Source: an uncultured Lachnospiraceae bacterium (GTDB lineage Bacteria > Bacillota > Clostridia > Lachnospirales > Lachnospiraceae). From it: a DNA stretch of 64,000 bases. The translations under genes and the position numbers were made by a program. Position 1 is the stretch's first letter; every line of letters starts with the position of its first letter. The stretch lies in the NCBI GenBank assembly GCA_902788555.1, contig CADAKQ010000009.1, positions 1 to 64,000 of the forward strand. The letters are read 5' to 3'. This document shows, piece by piece, positions 35,219 to 44,296 of this stretch. The notes beneath the pieces are model-generated. The model was given only the letters and a program-made list of their open reading frames with translations. It made no database searches and had not been told where the DNA came from.

Positions 35219-36094
35219 TTATTTGCCTCTTTCTTCCATGATGAGTTTAATCTCCTGTTCGTTTATACCAACCATAGCTTCGCCTAAATCCTCGGATAAT
35301 TCTGCGATAAGTTTTGCATCGGTATAGTTTGTCACAGCCTTTACGATCGCAGCGGCACGCTTTGCCGGGTCACCTGATTTAAATATGCCTGAACCGACAA
35401 ATACTCCCTCGGCGCCAAGCTGCATCATAAGTGCGGCATCAGCAGGAGTTGCTACACCTCCTGCGGCAAAATTAACTACCGGCAGCTTTCCGTTTTCATG
35501 TACATAAAGCACAAGGCCATAAGGAACCTGAAGCGACTTTGCGGCCTCATATAATTCATCCTCTCTAAGTGAAGTAATACGGGCAATTTCCTCGTTCATC
35601 CTGCGCATATGTCTGACTGCCTGAACTATATCACCTGTTCCGGGTTCGCCCTTGGTTCTGATCATGGATGCGCCTTCATTTATACGGCGGAGTGCCTCGC
35701 CTAAATCTCTTGCACCGCATACAAACGGGACCTTAAATTTCCTCTTGTCTATATGATATACATCATCTGCAGGAGAGAGCACTTCGGATTCGTCTATATA
35801 ATCTATCTCTATCGCCTCAAGAATCTGGGCTTCTGCGAAATGTCCTATACGGCATTTTGCCATGACGGGTATGCTGACCGCCTCCTGTATGCCCTTAATC
35901 ATTTTGGGATCACTCATGCGGGATACGCCTCCGGCAGCACGTATGTCGGCTGGTATCCTTTCAAGTGCCATGACCGCACAGGCACCTGATTTTTCTGCGA
36001 TTTTTGCCTGCTCAGGAGTGGTTACGTCCATGATTACGCCGCCCTTTAGCATCTGTGCAAGACCTTTGTTTAATTCGTACTGTGTATTAGCCAT
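35219..36094 (-). CDS. pdxS: Pyridoxal 5'-phosphate synthase lyase subunit
   Basis: PdxS condenses ribose 5-phosphate, glyceraldehyde 3-phosphate and ammonia to vitamin B6 coenzyme. The protein has 291 residues with catalytic lysines in MAKCRIGH and RTKGEPGTG, and the phosphate-binding [11 protein letters not shown] and FVGSGIF. It is transcribed away from a MocR/PdxR-type regulator. Together with pdxT this makes the organism able to make PLP by the DXP-independent route. Confidence 0.95.
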   Translation of the reverse strand: MANTQYELNKGLAQMLKGGVIMDVTTPEQAKIAEKSGACAVMALERIPADIRAAGGVSRMSDPKMIKGIQEAVSIPVMAKCRIGHFAEAQILEAIEIDYIDESEVLSPADDVYHIDKRKFKVPFVCGARDLGEALRRINEGASMIRTKGEPGTGDIVQAVRHMRRMNEEIARITSLREDELYEAAKSLQVPYGLVLYVHENGKLPVVNFAAGGVATPADAALMMQLGAEGVFVGSGIFKSGDPAKRAAAIVKAVTNYTDAKLIAELSEDLGEAMVGINEQEIKLIMEERGK

Positions 36095-36204
36095 TAAAAA
36101 TCTTCCTCCTTGTAAATGTTTTTCAAATATGATACACTCAAACTGAACATAAGGAAATGCTCAAAAAATATATTTTTGATATATTCAGTTTTAAGGGAGA
36201 CAAT
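36095..36204. promoter_or_regulatory. Divergent pdxS/pdxR control region
   Basis: These 110 bases must hold both promoters and the regulator site. I see the pdxS ribosome binding site (complement of CCTCCTTG at about 36106) and AAGGGAG for the regulator, but no single convincing -35/-10 pair or repeat. Confidence 0.5.
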
Positions 36205-37596
36205 ATGCTTACATATAATTTTGATGATTCAAAAAGACCTTTATATGAACAACTTTATTTGCTTATAAAAAATGATATTGAGTGTGGAATTCTCATGCCG
36301 GATGAACATCTTCCGTCGAAAAGGAGTTTTGCAAAAAATCTTGGGGTTAGTACCATTACGGTTGAAAATGCATATGACCAGTTGATGAGTGAAGGCTATA
36401 TGTATTCGATTGCCAAAAAGGGATATTATGTCGCGGATATAAAGGATAAAAGTAAGATAGTAAAAGCTGTTCGGATAAATTCAGATATAAAGCTTCCGGA
36501 GCCCGCAAAAGAATATATCTATGATTTATCGGGTAATCAGATAAATCCGGACAATTTTCCTTTTTCCATATGGGCAAGGCTGATGCGTGAAACTATTTCA
36601 AGGGATAAGGACGCACTTATGACCAAGTCTTTTTGTGCAGGCATAAAACCCATAAGAGAAGCAATTGCCGCTCATCTTTATTCGTTTCGGGGTATGGCGG
36701 TTGAGCCTGCCCAGATATTGATTGGTGCAGGTACGGAATATCTTTACGGCATACTGCTTTTGCTGCTTGGTAAGGATAAGCTATACTGCGTGGAAAATCC
36801 CGGATATAAAAAGATTTTTCAGATATACGAAAAAAACGGTGCAAGGTGTACATATGCAGATATGGATGAATCCGGTATAACGGTGGATGGACTAAATGAA
36901 GTAAAGGCTGAGGTAGCGCATATAAGTCCGACGCATCATTTTCCAACGGGTATAACCATGCCTATCAGCAGACGTTACGAGATATTGGCATGGGCAAATG
37001 AAAAAAAGGGAAGATACATAATTGAGGATGATTATGACAGTGAATTCAGGTTAAACGGAAAACCGATTCCGTCACTTCAGAGTATCGATGCAGGCGGAAA
37101 GGTGATATATGTAAATACATTTTCAAAGTCGATTTCTCCGACCATAAGGGTAAGCTATATGGTTTTGCCGGTTGAGCTAGCCAATAAATACTATAGGGAG
37201 CTTTCATTTTACTCCTGTACAGTTTCCAATTTTGAACAGTATACTCTTGCCGAATTTATAGGTCAGGGATATTTTGAAAAGCATATAAACCGTATGAGAC
37301 TTCATTATTCGAGGCAGAGAAATATGGTTATGGACAGTCTTAAAAAAAGCGGTTTGTCGGAAAGATGCTGTGTGCTTGAAAATAATTCCGGTCTACATTT
37401 TATCCTGCAGTTTGATACAAAAAAGAAGGATGAGGAATTGAAACGGTTATTTGAAAAGAAAAGTATACATATGCAGCCGATTTCGGATTATTATTATAAA
37501 AGGACTGATACGCAGCACAGGTTTATATTAAATTATTCAAATGTAGATAAAGAAATGCTTGATAAAACATTTGATATTATAAAAAAACTATTGTAA
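36205..37596 (+). CDS. pdxR: MocR-type regulator of PLP synthesis (GntR helix-turn-helix plus aminotransferase domain)
   Basis: The protein has 463 residues from ATG 36205 (AAGGGAG upstream); an ATG at 36157 lies in the leader and lacks a site. A GntR-type winged helix at about 10-80 (LPSKRSFAKNLGVSTITVENAY) is followed by a fold-type I aminotransferase-like domain at about 105-460, with the PLP lysine in NTFSKSISPTIR. PdxR activates or represses pdxST according to PLP level. The divergent arrangement with pdxST supports this role well. Confidence 0.88.
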   Translation: MLTYNFDDSKRPLYEQLYLLIKNDIECGILMPDEHLPSKRSFAKNLGVSTITVENAYDQLMSEGYMYSIAKKGYYVADIKDKSKIVKAVRINSDIKLPEPAKEYIYDLSGNQINPDNFPFSIWARLMRETISRDKDALMTKSFCAGIKPIREAIAAHLYSFRGMAVEPAQILIGAGTEYLYGILLLLLGKDKLYCVENPGYKKIFQIYEKNGARCTYADMDESGITVDGLNEVKAEVAHISPTHHFPTGITMPISRRYEILAWANEKKGRYIIEDDYDSEFRLNGKPIPSLQSIDAGGKVIYVNTFSKSISPTIRVSYMVLPVELANKYYRELSFYSCTVSNFEQYTLAEFIGQGYFEKHINRMRLHYSRQRNMVMDSLKKSGLSERCCVLENNSGLHFILQFDTKKKDEELKRLFEKKSIHMQPISDYYYKRTDTQHRFILNYSNVDKEMLDKTFDIIKKLL

Positions 37597-37635
37597 AAAT
37601 TTTATATAAAATGCAGTTTAAAGTATACATGACAA

Positions 37636-37664
37636 TTGCATATTGCGTTTGTTTGTGATAAAAT
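37636..37664 (+). promoter_or_regulatory. Probable sigma-A promoter for the 37705 operon
   Basis: TTGCAT (37636-37641), 17 bp, TAAAAT (37659-37664), about 40 bases before the start codon. Confidence 0.5.
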
Positions 37665-37704
37665 TTATATATTATGGGGTTATTTGTTACTAAGGAGGTA
37701 AAAA

Positions 37705-40311
37705 ATGGACATCAATAAAGTACTTATGCAGTATGATAATATGTTTGATGTCGATTCGATGGAAGACATTGAAGAATTTCTTGCTCATAAGATTGATGAG
37801 GCATATAAAGAGGAGGATTACTACTCGGTAATTACACTCTTAAATGAAATGATAGGTCTTTGCAGAGATACGAGCCAGGGGGAAAAGGCAGATAAATATT
37901 CTAATCAGGTCTTAGAGCTGATGGCAAGTAAGGGAATCAACGGAACTGTAGAGTATGCCACCACGCTTCTTAATATAGCTAATGCTTACAGGGCATTTGG
38001 AAAGCTTGATAAATCACTGGAATTATACGAAAATGTTGAAAAAATTTATAATGATAAACTTGAACCGGACGCCTTCAACTATGCAAGTCTTTACAATAAC
38101 TGGAGTCTTTTATATCAGGAGCTTTCGGATTTTGTAAGTGCGGCAAATATGCTTGGAAAGGCCTTGAAAATAGTTGACCAGTATCCTAAAGCTGTTATGG
38201 AGCAGGCGACAACAAGAACTAATATTGCGGTCACTCTCCTTAGACTGAGCCGTGAGGAAAAGGATGAGACTTCTTCCGACAAGGTTTATAATACTGCTAT
38301 GAAATATCTTGAACAGGCACTGCTTATTTATGAAAATGATGGAGGCAGAGATTTTCATTATAGTGCGGCACTTTCTGCCATGGGTGATGCGTTATACTAT
38401 AAAAATAAGTTTATGGAAGCCGCTGAATACTATGGAAGAGCACTGGAGGAAACAGAAAAACACGTCGGAAAAACCGATGCATATTTCAGGATTCAGGACA
38501 ATTATGAGAAGGCTATTCAGGGAAGTGAGCTGGCAAATTATGACCACATAATGAATGATTTTGATGATGCGGATAGTATATTGAAGGATGAGAAAAAGGG
38601 CTCACTTAAGAATATTATCAATAAAAGGGAATTTAAAAATAATATGGAGCGCTGTCTTACCTTTTATTATGAGCATGGTGCTCCGATGATTAAAGAAAAA
38701 TTTCCGGAGTATGAATCAAGAATTGCTGTAGGACTTGTAGGAGAAGGCTCCGATTGTATGGAATATGATGATGATATATCGAAGGATCATGATTACGGAG
38801 TGGGCTTTTGTATATGGCTTACGGATGAAATATACGGAGAGATAGGTGAGGCACTTCAACGTGAATACGATACGCTTGTAGCTAATTTTGGAAATGATTT
38901 CTTCAGAAGAGAAGATAATGATAAAAAGCTCAGCGAAAGAAGAGGCGTATTCACAATAGGCCGTTTCTACGATACGGTGCTTGATAGTAGCGGATTTTAT
39001 GATAAACTTTGTGGCCTGGCAGGTTATGGACAATACAGCTTAAGTGAACAGATGTGGCTAAGGCTTTCAGAGGAAAGAATAAGTATGGCAATAAACGGCA
39101 GAGTTTTTCGTGACGACTTGGGAGAATTTTCAAGAGTCAGGACTGCACTGAAGGAATACTATCCAAATAAAGTAATAATGCTTAAGCTTGCTCAGTATAT
39201 ACATGATTTTTCACAGGCCGGACAGTATAACTATGTCAGAATGATGGCAAGACATGATTACACGACAGCCAATATATGCAAGGCTAAGGCTATTGATAAT
39301 GCAATGCATATTATTTATATTTTAAATGCAAAGTTTGCTCCGTATTATAAATGGTTAAGACGTGGACTGGAGGATGTAAGTGTTCTTACAAAGGCGGTTA
39401 AGCTTTTGGATGAGATATCGGAGCAGCCGATTCAAAAGGATGCATGGGAGCATACCTCGTACAGTCCTTATATGATAAATGTTGCCGATAAAACAGCGAC
39501 AGCCTTTGAGGATATAGCAGGTTTGATTCTCGATGAGCTGAATAAAAGACGTATAATCAGAAAAAAAGATACTTTTTTGGATGCCTATGCATCAGAGATA
39601 GCATCTCTTGCCTACGTCAATGAGGATAAGGATAAAAGTGATGTTTATGAAAATAAAAAAAGGCCGAGTGTTTCGGATGTTAAGGAAGGAAGGCTCAGTA
39701 AGGTGGCAGAGGAATTAATTGAAGAGATTGTGCTTCGGGAATGGAATCAGTTTGACAAGGTCGACAATGAGGGTGGACGTGCAGACTGCCAGGATGACTG
39801 GAATACATTTTCAATTATGAGAAGAAGTCAGTATATGACGTGGAATGAAGAGCTTCTTACCAGTTATAGAAATGATCTTGCCGAAGCTGACGCAAGTGGC
39901 TGGAATCTCATTACGGAAAAATATGCACGTATGATGGAGAGTACGTCTCCTGAGGAGTTCCTTGAGTTAAAGGAAAAGCTTCCTTACAGGAGTCCGGAAA
40001 GGCTTGCCATTCAGGAGGAAATAATTAAAATACAGATTGAGTGGATGGAAGAATTTGCTGCAAAATATCCTAAGATGGCAGGAAATTCAAGAAGCATTCA
40101 TACCTATGAGGACAGTCATAATAATACCTCTTACGAAACCTATTTAAGAGGTGAAATAGGAACATATTCGGATGATACACTGGTACTGTACGGAAGGTTT
40201 ATTGCAAAGCTGAATCAGGACGGCAAAAATCTTGCATATATGATTATGTCCAATACAGCAAAGCTTTATGGATATTCTTCGGTGGAAGAGGCGGAGGAAA
40301 AGCTTGAATAA
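37705..40311 (+). CDS. TPR-nucleotidyltransferase (DUF4037)-DUF4125 protein
   Basis: The protein has 868 residues and starts behind AAGGAGG. Residues 1-285 are tetratricopeptide-like helices (ATTLLNIANAYRAFGKLDKSLELYENVEK). A nucleotidyltransferase-like domain follows, with GEGSDCMEYDDDISKDHD at about 344-361; the G-S and spaced Asp residues match the metal-binding core, and this fits DUF4037. The last 200 residues match DUF4125 (REWNQFDKVDNEGGRADCQDDW). The target of nucleotidylation is unknown. It overlaps the glycosyltransferase gene by one base (TAATG), so the two are translationally coupled. Confidence 0.82.
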   Translation: MDINKVLMQYDNMFDVDSMEDIEEFLAHKIDEAYKEEDYYSVITLLNEMIGLCRDTSQGEKADKYSNQVLELMASKGINGTVEYATTLLNIANAYRAFGKLDKSLELYENVEKIYNDKLEPDAFNYASLYNNWSLLYQELSDFVSAANMLGKALKIVDQYPKAVMEQATTRTNIAVTLLRLSREEKDETSSDKVYNTAMKYLEQALLIYENDGGRDFHYSAALSAMGDALYYKNKFMEAAEYYGRALEETEKHVGKTDAYFRIQDNYEKAIQGSELANYDHIMNDFDDADSILKDEKKGSLKNIINKREFKNNMERCLTFYYEHGAPMIKEKFPEYESRIAVGLVGEGSDCMEYDDDISKDHDYGVGFCIWLTDEIYGEIGEALQREYDTLVANFGNDFFRREDNDKKLSERRGVFTIGRFYDTVLDSSGFYDKLCGLAGYGQYSLSEQMWLRLSEERISMAINGRVFRDDLGEFSRVRTALKEYYPNKVIMLKLAQYIHDFSQAGQYNYVRMMARHDYTTANICKAKAIDNAMHIIYILNAKFAPYYKWLRRGLEDVSVLTKAVKLLDEISEQPIQKDAWEHTSYSPYMINVADKTATAFEDIAGLILDELNKRRIIRKKDTFLDAYASEIASLAYVNEDKDKSDVYENKKRPSVSDVKEGRLSKVAEELIEEIVLREWNQFDKVDNEGGRADCQDDWNTFSIMRRSQYMTWNEELLTSYRNDLAEADASGWNLITEKYARMMESTSPEEFLELKEKLPYRSPERLAIQEEIIKIQIEWMEEFAAKYPKMAGNSRSIHTYEDSHNNTSYETYLRGEIGTYSDDTLVLYGRFIAKLNQDGKNLAYMIMSNTAKLYGYSSVEEAEEKLE

Positions 40312-41483
40312 TGAAAGTAATATTTTGCAGATGGAACAGCATATGTGAGGACGGAATAACCAATGCTATTAAGCGGCTTGGTTATACGCTGGTGCCCTTT
40401 GACAGAATGTTTGATAGTGTGGATTATGATACTGACTACCTTGAAGCTTTGGCCGGAGTGATACAGGCGAATCGCGATGCTGACTGTGTTTTTTCGGTTA
40501 ATTTTCAACCTATTATTGCAAGAACCTGCAAGGTGCTTAAAATTCCTTATATATCATGGACAGTGGATTGTCCACAGTTTCAGCTATATTCTGAAACCAT
40601 AGATTATCCGACGAACAGAATATTTTTATTTGATAGGATGCAATATGCTAAATTTGCTCCATATAATCCGGATTGCATATTTTATATGCCGCTTGGATGT
40701 GATCTTGCAACCTGGGACAGCATCAAGCTTACAGTGCAGGACCATGTAAATTATGATTGTGATATATCCTTTGTCGGTTCTCTTTACTCTGAAAAAACAA
40801 GGTATAACTCTATAGAAAAAGAACTGCCGGATTATATGCGCGGATATGTAGAGGGGCTTATAGATGCTCAGCTCAATGTATATGGATATAATTTTATTGA
40901 GGATTCCATTTCGGATGAGTGGGCGGCCGAGTTTAAAAAGTATGCTGATTGGATTCCGCTTGCAGAAGATTACAGGGAAGATACAAGAGCGATAGTTGCG
41001 GATACGTATCTTGGATATAAATGTACCGAGCAGGAGAGAATTCGTGTGCTTAGGGCAATAAGTGAGAGATTTGATATGGATTTGTGGACCTTGAGCGATG
41101 CGTCCATGATACCTAAAATTCATAACCGTGGCGGAGCTGATTCCAACAATATGATGCCACAGATTATAAAATGCAGTAAGATAAATCTCAATATGACCAA
41201 TAAGCCTATTAAGACAGGTCTTCCGCTTAGAATATTTGACCTAATGGGTGCCGGAGGATTTGTGATTTCCAATTATCAGGCCGAGATACCGGAGTATTTT
41301 GAGGTGGATAAAGAGATAGTTTTATATGAGAGCATACCTGATTTGCTGGATAAAATAGATTACTACCTTAAGCATGATGATGAAAGAAAGCAGATAGCAA
41401 AAAATGGTCATGACAGGATAAAAAAAGAGCATACCTATGATATCAGGCTTCATGCTATGATGGAGATAGCCGGAATTATCTAA
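40311..41483 (+). CDS. CgeB/DUF3880-type glycosyltransferase
   Basis: The protein has 390 residues with a GT-B layout: an N-terminal domain with DCVFSVNFQPIIARTCK and SWTVDCPQF, then a C-terminal half with NMTNKPIKTGLPLRIFDLMGAGGFVISNYQ, the donor-binding region of spore-maturation CgeB-like transferases. It probably adds a sugar to a surface or spore component; donor and acceptor are unknown. The start ATG overlaps the stop of the TPR-nucleotidyltransferase gene, and a diguanylate cyclase gene follows 24 bases later. Confidence 0.82.
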   Translation: MKVIFCRWNSICEDGITNAIKRLGYTLVPFDRMFDSVDYDTDYLEALAGVIQANRDADCVFSVNFQPIIARTCKVLKIPYISWTVDCPQFQLYSETIDYPTNRIFLFDRMQYAKFAPYNPDCIFYMPLGCDLATWDSIKLTVQDHVNYDCDISFVGSLYSEKTRYNSIEKELPDYMRGYVEGLIDAQLNVYGYNFIEDSISDEWAAEFKKYADWIPLAEDYREDTRAIVADTYLGYKCTEQERIRVLRAISERFDMDLWTLSDASMIPKIHNRGGADSNNMMPQIIKCSKINLNMTNKPIKTGLPLRIFDLMGAGGFVISNYQAEIPEYFEVDKEIVLYESIPDLLDKIDYYLKHDDERKQIAKNGHDRIKKEHTYDIRLHAMMEIAGII

Positions 41484-41507
41484 ATATATAGGGGAGGGGT
41501 GATTCAG

Positions 41508-42602
41508 ATGAATGAAAAAATGAATTTTTTTAAGCGTATTGAAAACGGTAGCTTTGTAGTAAGTGACAAGTTAAAATATATGATTGTGTCTTTGACTGTT
41601 GCATTTGGGCATCTGATTTTCCTCATACTTTTTTATATATCAGGAGTTACTCCACTTTTTATTTATAATATATTTATAGTTTTGATGTATGCCTATTGCG
41701 GACTAATCTGGTCAAGAAAGGGAAAATATATAAATGTTTTTGTCTTTCTTATTGTGGAGATAATGACACATTCTGTGCTTGCGACCATTCTGACCGGTTG
41801 GAATCCGGGATTTATGATATATACAATTACCTTGATTCCGATATGCTTCTACGCTTCATATACTCTTGAAGAGATAAAGAGCGATTTGAAGGTTTCTTTA
41901 TATACATCCCTGATGATATCTGTGATATATATGACAATGATTGTCATAACAAGACACAGTGAACCGGTGAGTCAAATAAACGGTACGATAGAAGAAATAT
42001 TCTTTTATCTTAATAATATCATTGCTCTTGCATTTTTACTCTATTTTGCCGTTTTATATGTAATAGAAATGAGAAATATGCAGAGGAATCTTCGTGTTGA
42101 AAATGTAGAGCTTGAGGAGCAGGCAAATTATGATAAGCTGACGCATCTTCTGAATCGTAATTCCATGACTAAGTATTTCAATGATATTATAGAATTTTCC
42201 GAGCTTGAGGACAAAAATTTCTGCATTCTTATGGCAGATATAGATGACTTTAAAAAGGTAAATGATACCTACGGACATGACTGCGGAGACGAGGTTCTAA
42301 AGAAAATCGCTGCCATAATAACAAGTGATGTAAGACAGGGGGATTTGGTATTCCGCTGGGGCGGTGAGGAAATCCTTGTGTTAATCAGATCGGATCTGAA
42401 GGTGGCTACCAATGTTGCACATCGTATCTGTAATCATGTAGCGACCTCCATAACCAAATATGAGGATAATGACATAAGAGTAACCATTACTATAGGAGTT
42501 GCAGCCTTTATGAAGGGCATGACCGCCGATGAGCTTGTAAAGCAGGCGGACGTAAAGCTCTACTACGGAAAACAGCACGGCAAGGATCAGGTGGTCGCAT
42601 AA
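41508..42602 (+). CDS. Membrane diguanylate cyclase (GGDEF)
   Basis: The protein has 364 residues from ATG 41508, behind GGGGAGGGG; a GTG at 41499 overlaps that site. About six spans fill residues 20-185. The GGDEF domain (about 200-364) has the metal-site FCILMADIDDFKKVND, the active site RWGGEE and an inhibitory site RQGD five residues before it, so it should make c-di-GMP with product feedback. The coupling to a glycosyltransferase suggests control of a surface sugar. Confidence 0.9.
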   Translation: MNEKMNFFKRIENGSFVVSDKLKYMIVSLTVAFGHLIFLILFYISGVTPLFIYNIFIVLMYAYCGLIWSRKGKYINVFVFLIVEIMTHSVLATILTGWNPGFMIYTITLIPICFYASYTLEEIKSDLKVSLYTSLMISVIYMTMIVITRHSEPVSQINGTIEEIFFYLNNIIALAFLLYFAVLYVIEMRNMQRNLRVENVELEEQANYDKLTHLLNRNSMTKYFNDIIEFSELEDKNFCILMADIDDFKKVNDTYGHDCGDEVLKKIAAIITSDVRQGDLVFRWGGEEILVLIRSDLKVATNVAHRICNHVATSITKYEDNDIRVTITIGVAAFMKGMTADELVKQADVKLYYGKQHGKDQVVA

Positions 42603-42607
42603 TACAT

Positions 42608-42696
42608 AAAAATTTGAGGGCTTATACAGGTACTCGCATAGCTCGCTGTCGCTCACGCTATGCTAAGCACCTGTATAAGCCCTCAAATTTTTTTTT
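42608..42696. repeat. Long hairpin element F (24-bp perfect arms) ending in a T run
   Basis: The arms 42608-42631 and 42669-42692 are perfectly complementary. The T run to 42696 makes this a likely terminator for the cyclase operon. The 37-base centre, read on the minus strand, aligns with the centre of element A: GCTTAGCATAGCGT against GCTAAGCATAGCGT, and GCTATGCGAGT against GCTATGCGTGT. Confidence 0.88.
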
Positions 42697-42715
42697 ACGC
42701 TGACATATCTATTGA

Positions 42716-42945
42716 AAATACTACTGCTATCGGTGGTAATAAGCAGGTATATAGGAGCATTTAACCCGATTTGCGTTAAATCAAAAGCGAAAAATTCTTT
42801 ATATGTGCGTTAAAAAAATCGAACTGTTTGAGCGTAGCGAGTTTTCGATTTTTAGCACAGATAAAGAATTTGAGTGCGTTGATTTAGCAAATTGATGGTT
42901 AGCTCTTATATACTTGCTTATTTTACCACGATAGCAGTAGTATTT
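42716..42945. repeat. Long nested hairpin element G (230 bp)
   Basis: The outer arms 42716-42732 and 42929-42945 match over 17 bp, and imperfect pairing continues inward (GGTATATAGGAGC with GCTCTTATATAC, ATTCTTTAT with ATAAAGAAT, AAAATCGAA with TTCGATTTT). The tip (42825-42844) reads TGTTTGAGCGTAGCGAGTTT, one base different from element B. It abuts the mnmA stop codon. Confidence 0.82.
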
Positions 42946-44023
42946 ACGTTTCGATTATGGTTCCGCCGCCGACTACGAGGTCGCCGTCGTAGAGGACTAC
43001 TGCCTGGCCTTTTGTTATGGCGCGCTGCGGTTCGTCAAATATTACCTTTATTTTGCCGCCTTCGATTGGGTAGACGGTTGCCGGAGCTTCGGTATGTCTG
43101 TAGCGAACCTTTGCTTTGATGTGCATAGGTTCAGTTAGTTTTTCGATGGAAATCCAGTTTATGTCATCTGCGATAAGCTCCTTTGTAAAGAGGTCATCGT
43201 TTGTTCCCAGCATAACCGTATTGTCAACAGGGTTTATATTCATTACATACATAGGCTCACTAAAGGATAAGCCGAGACCTTTGCGCTGACCTATGGTGTA
43301 GCAGATTATGCCCTTGTGTTCACCGAGGACATTTCCGTTTTTATCTATAAAGTTTCCGTGTGGGTATAGTTTTTTTGTGTAGTTTTCTATAAATTTTACA
43401 TAGTCTCCGTCAGGTACAAAGCATATGTCCTGGCTATCATGCTTTCTTGCATTTATAAAGCCGTTTTCTTCGGCAAGCTTTCTTACCTCGTCCTTGCTCA
43501 TAGAACCGAGTGGAAATATCGTGTGGGCAAGCTGTTCCTGGGTTAATGAATAAAGTACATAGCTTTGATCCTTGGCAAGATATGGTGATTTTTTAAGTAA
43601 GTATCTTCCGGTTTCTTCGTTTTTTTCAATTATGGCATAATGTCCTGTTACTACATAATCAAGTCCAAGCTCTTTGGCACGATTAAACAGATACTCAAAT
43701 TTAAGGTAACGGTTACAGTCTATGCAGGGATTAGGAGTTATGCCGTTTTCATAACAGGATACAAATTTATCCATAACATCTTCTTTGAATCTGTCGGAAA
43801 AATTAAGGACATAGTAAGGTATGTCAAGAGACTGTGCAATATATCTTGCATCCTCCACATCATCAAGGCTGCAGCAGGTATGTCCCTTGGGAATATCTAT
43901 GTCTGAATTGGTATATAATTTCATTGTGGCACCCATACATTCGTAGCCCTGCTTTACCATAAGGTAGGCTGCAACGCTTGAGTCCACGCCGCCGCTCATT
44001 GCTATTAAAGCTTTTTTATTCAT
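42944..44023 (-). CDS. mnmA: tRNA-specific 2-thiouridylase
   Basis: MnmA puts sulfur on U34 of tRNAs for Lys, Glu and Gln. The protein has 359 residues. The ATP PP-loop is MSGGVDSSVAA, the first catalytic Cys is in NPCIDCNR and the second in DSQDICFV. The length is normal and the start is clear. Its 3' end runs into element G. Confidence 0.95.
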   Translation of the reverse strand: MNKKALIAMSGGVDSSVAAYLMVKQGYECMGATMKLYTNSDIDIPKGHTCCSLDDVEDARYIAQSLDIPYYVLNFSDRFKEDVMDKFVSCYENGITPNPCIDCNRYLKFEYLFNRAKELGLDYVVTGHYAIIEKNEETGRYLLKKSPYLAKDQSYVLYSLTQEQLAHTIFPLGSMSKDEVRKLAEENGFINARKHDSQDICFVPDGDYVKFIENYTKKLYPHGNFIDKNGNVLGEHKGIICYTIGQRKGLGLSFSEPMYVMNINPVDNTVMLGTNDDLFTKELIADDINWISIEKLTEPMHIKAKVRYRHTEAPATVYPIEGGKIKVIFDEPQRAITKGQAVVLYDGDLVVGGGTIIET

Positions 44024-44156
44024 AATATCCCTGATTCTCCTTGAAAACAGAATTTCATAGAAATAATAACATTGTAAATATATTGTTGTAAAGTTTTTAA
44101 TTAAAAGAGGTTATATTATTATGGGTTATAAGTTAAAGATTTTAATTTAAATTAAT

Positions 44157-44203
44157 TTGTTATAATAAATATTGATTTGCATAAAAAGTTAGATTGTGCT
44201 AAC
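44157..44203 (+). promoter_or_regulatory. Promoter with GTTAG-N6-CTAAC operator for the copper ATPase
   Basis: TTGTTA (44157-44162), 17 bp, CATAAA (44180-44185), then GTTAGATTGTGCTAAC (44188-44203) two bases after the -10 box. Spacing and palindrome match the promoter at 676-722 almost exactly. Confidence 0.5.
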
Positions 44204-44296
44204 ATTTAATATTATTGAGAAACAGTCCAAATAATAATATTAATCATATTTTAACATAAATATCAAGACAATATAAACCTATTAGGAGATGATACA

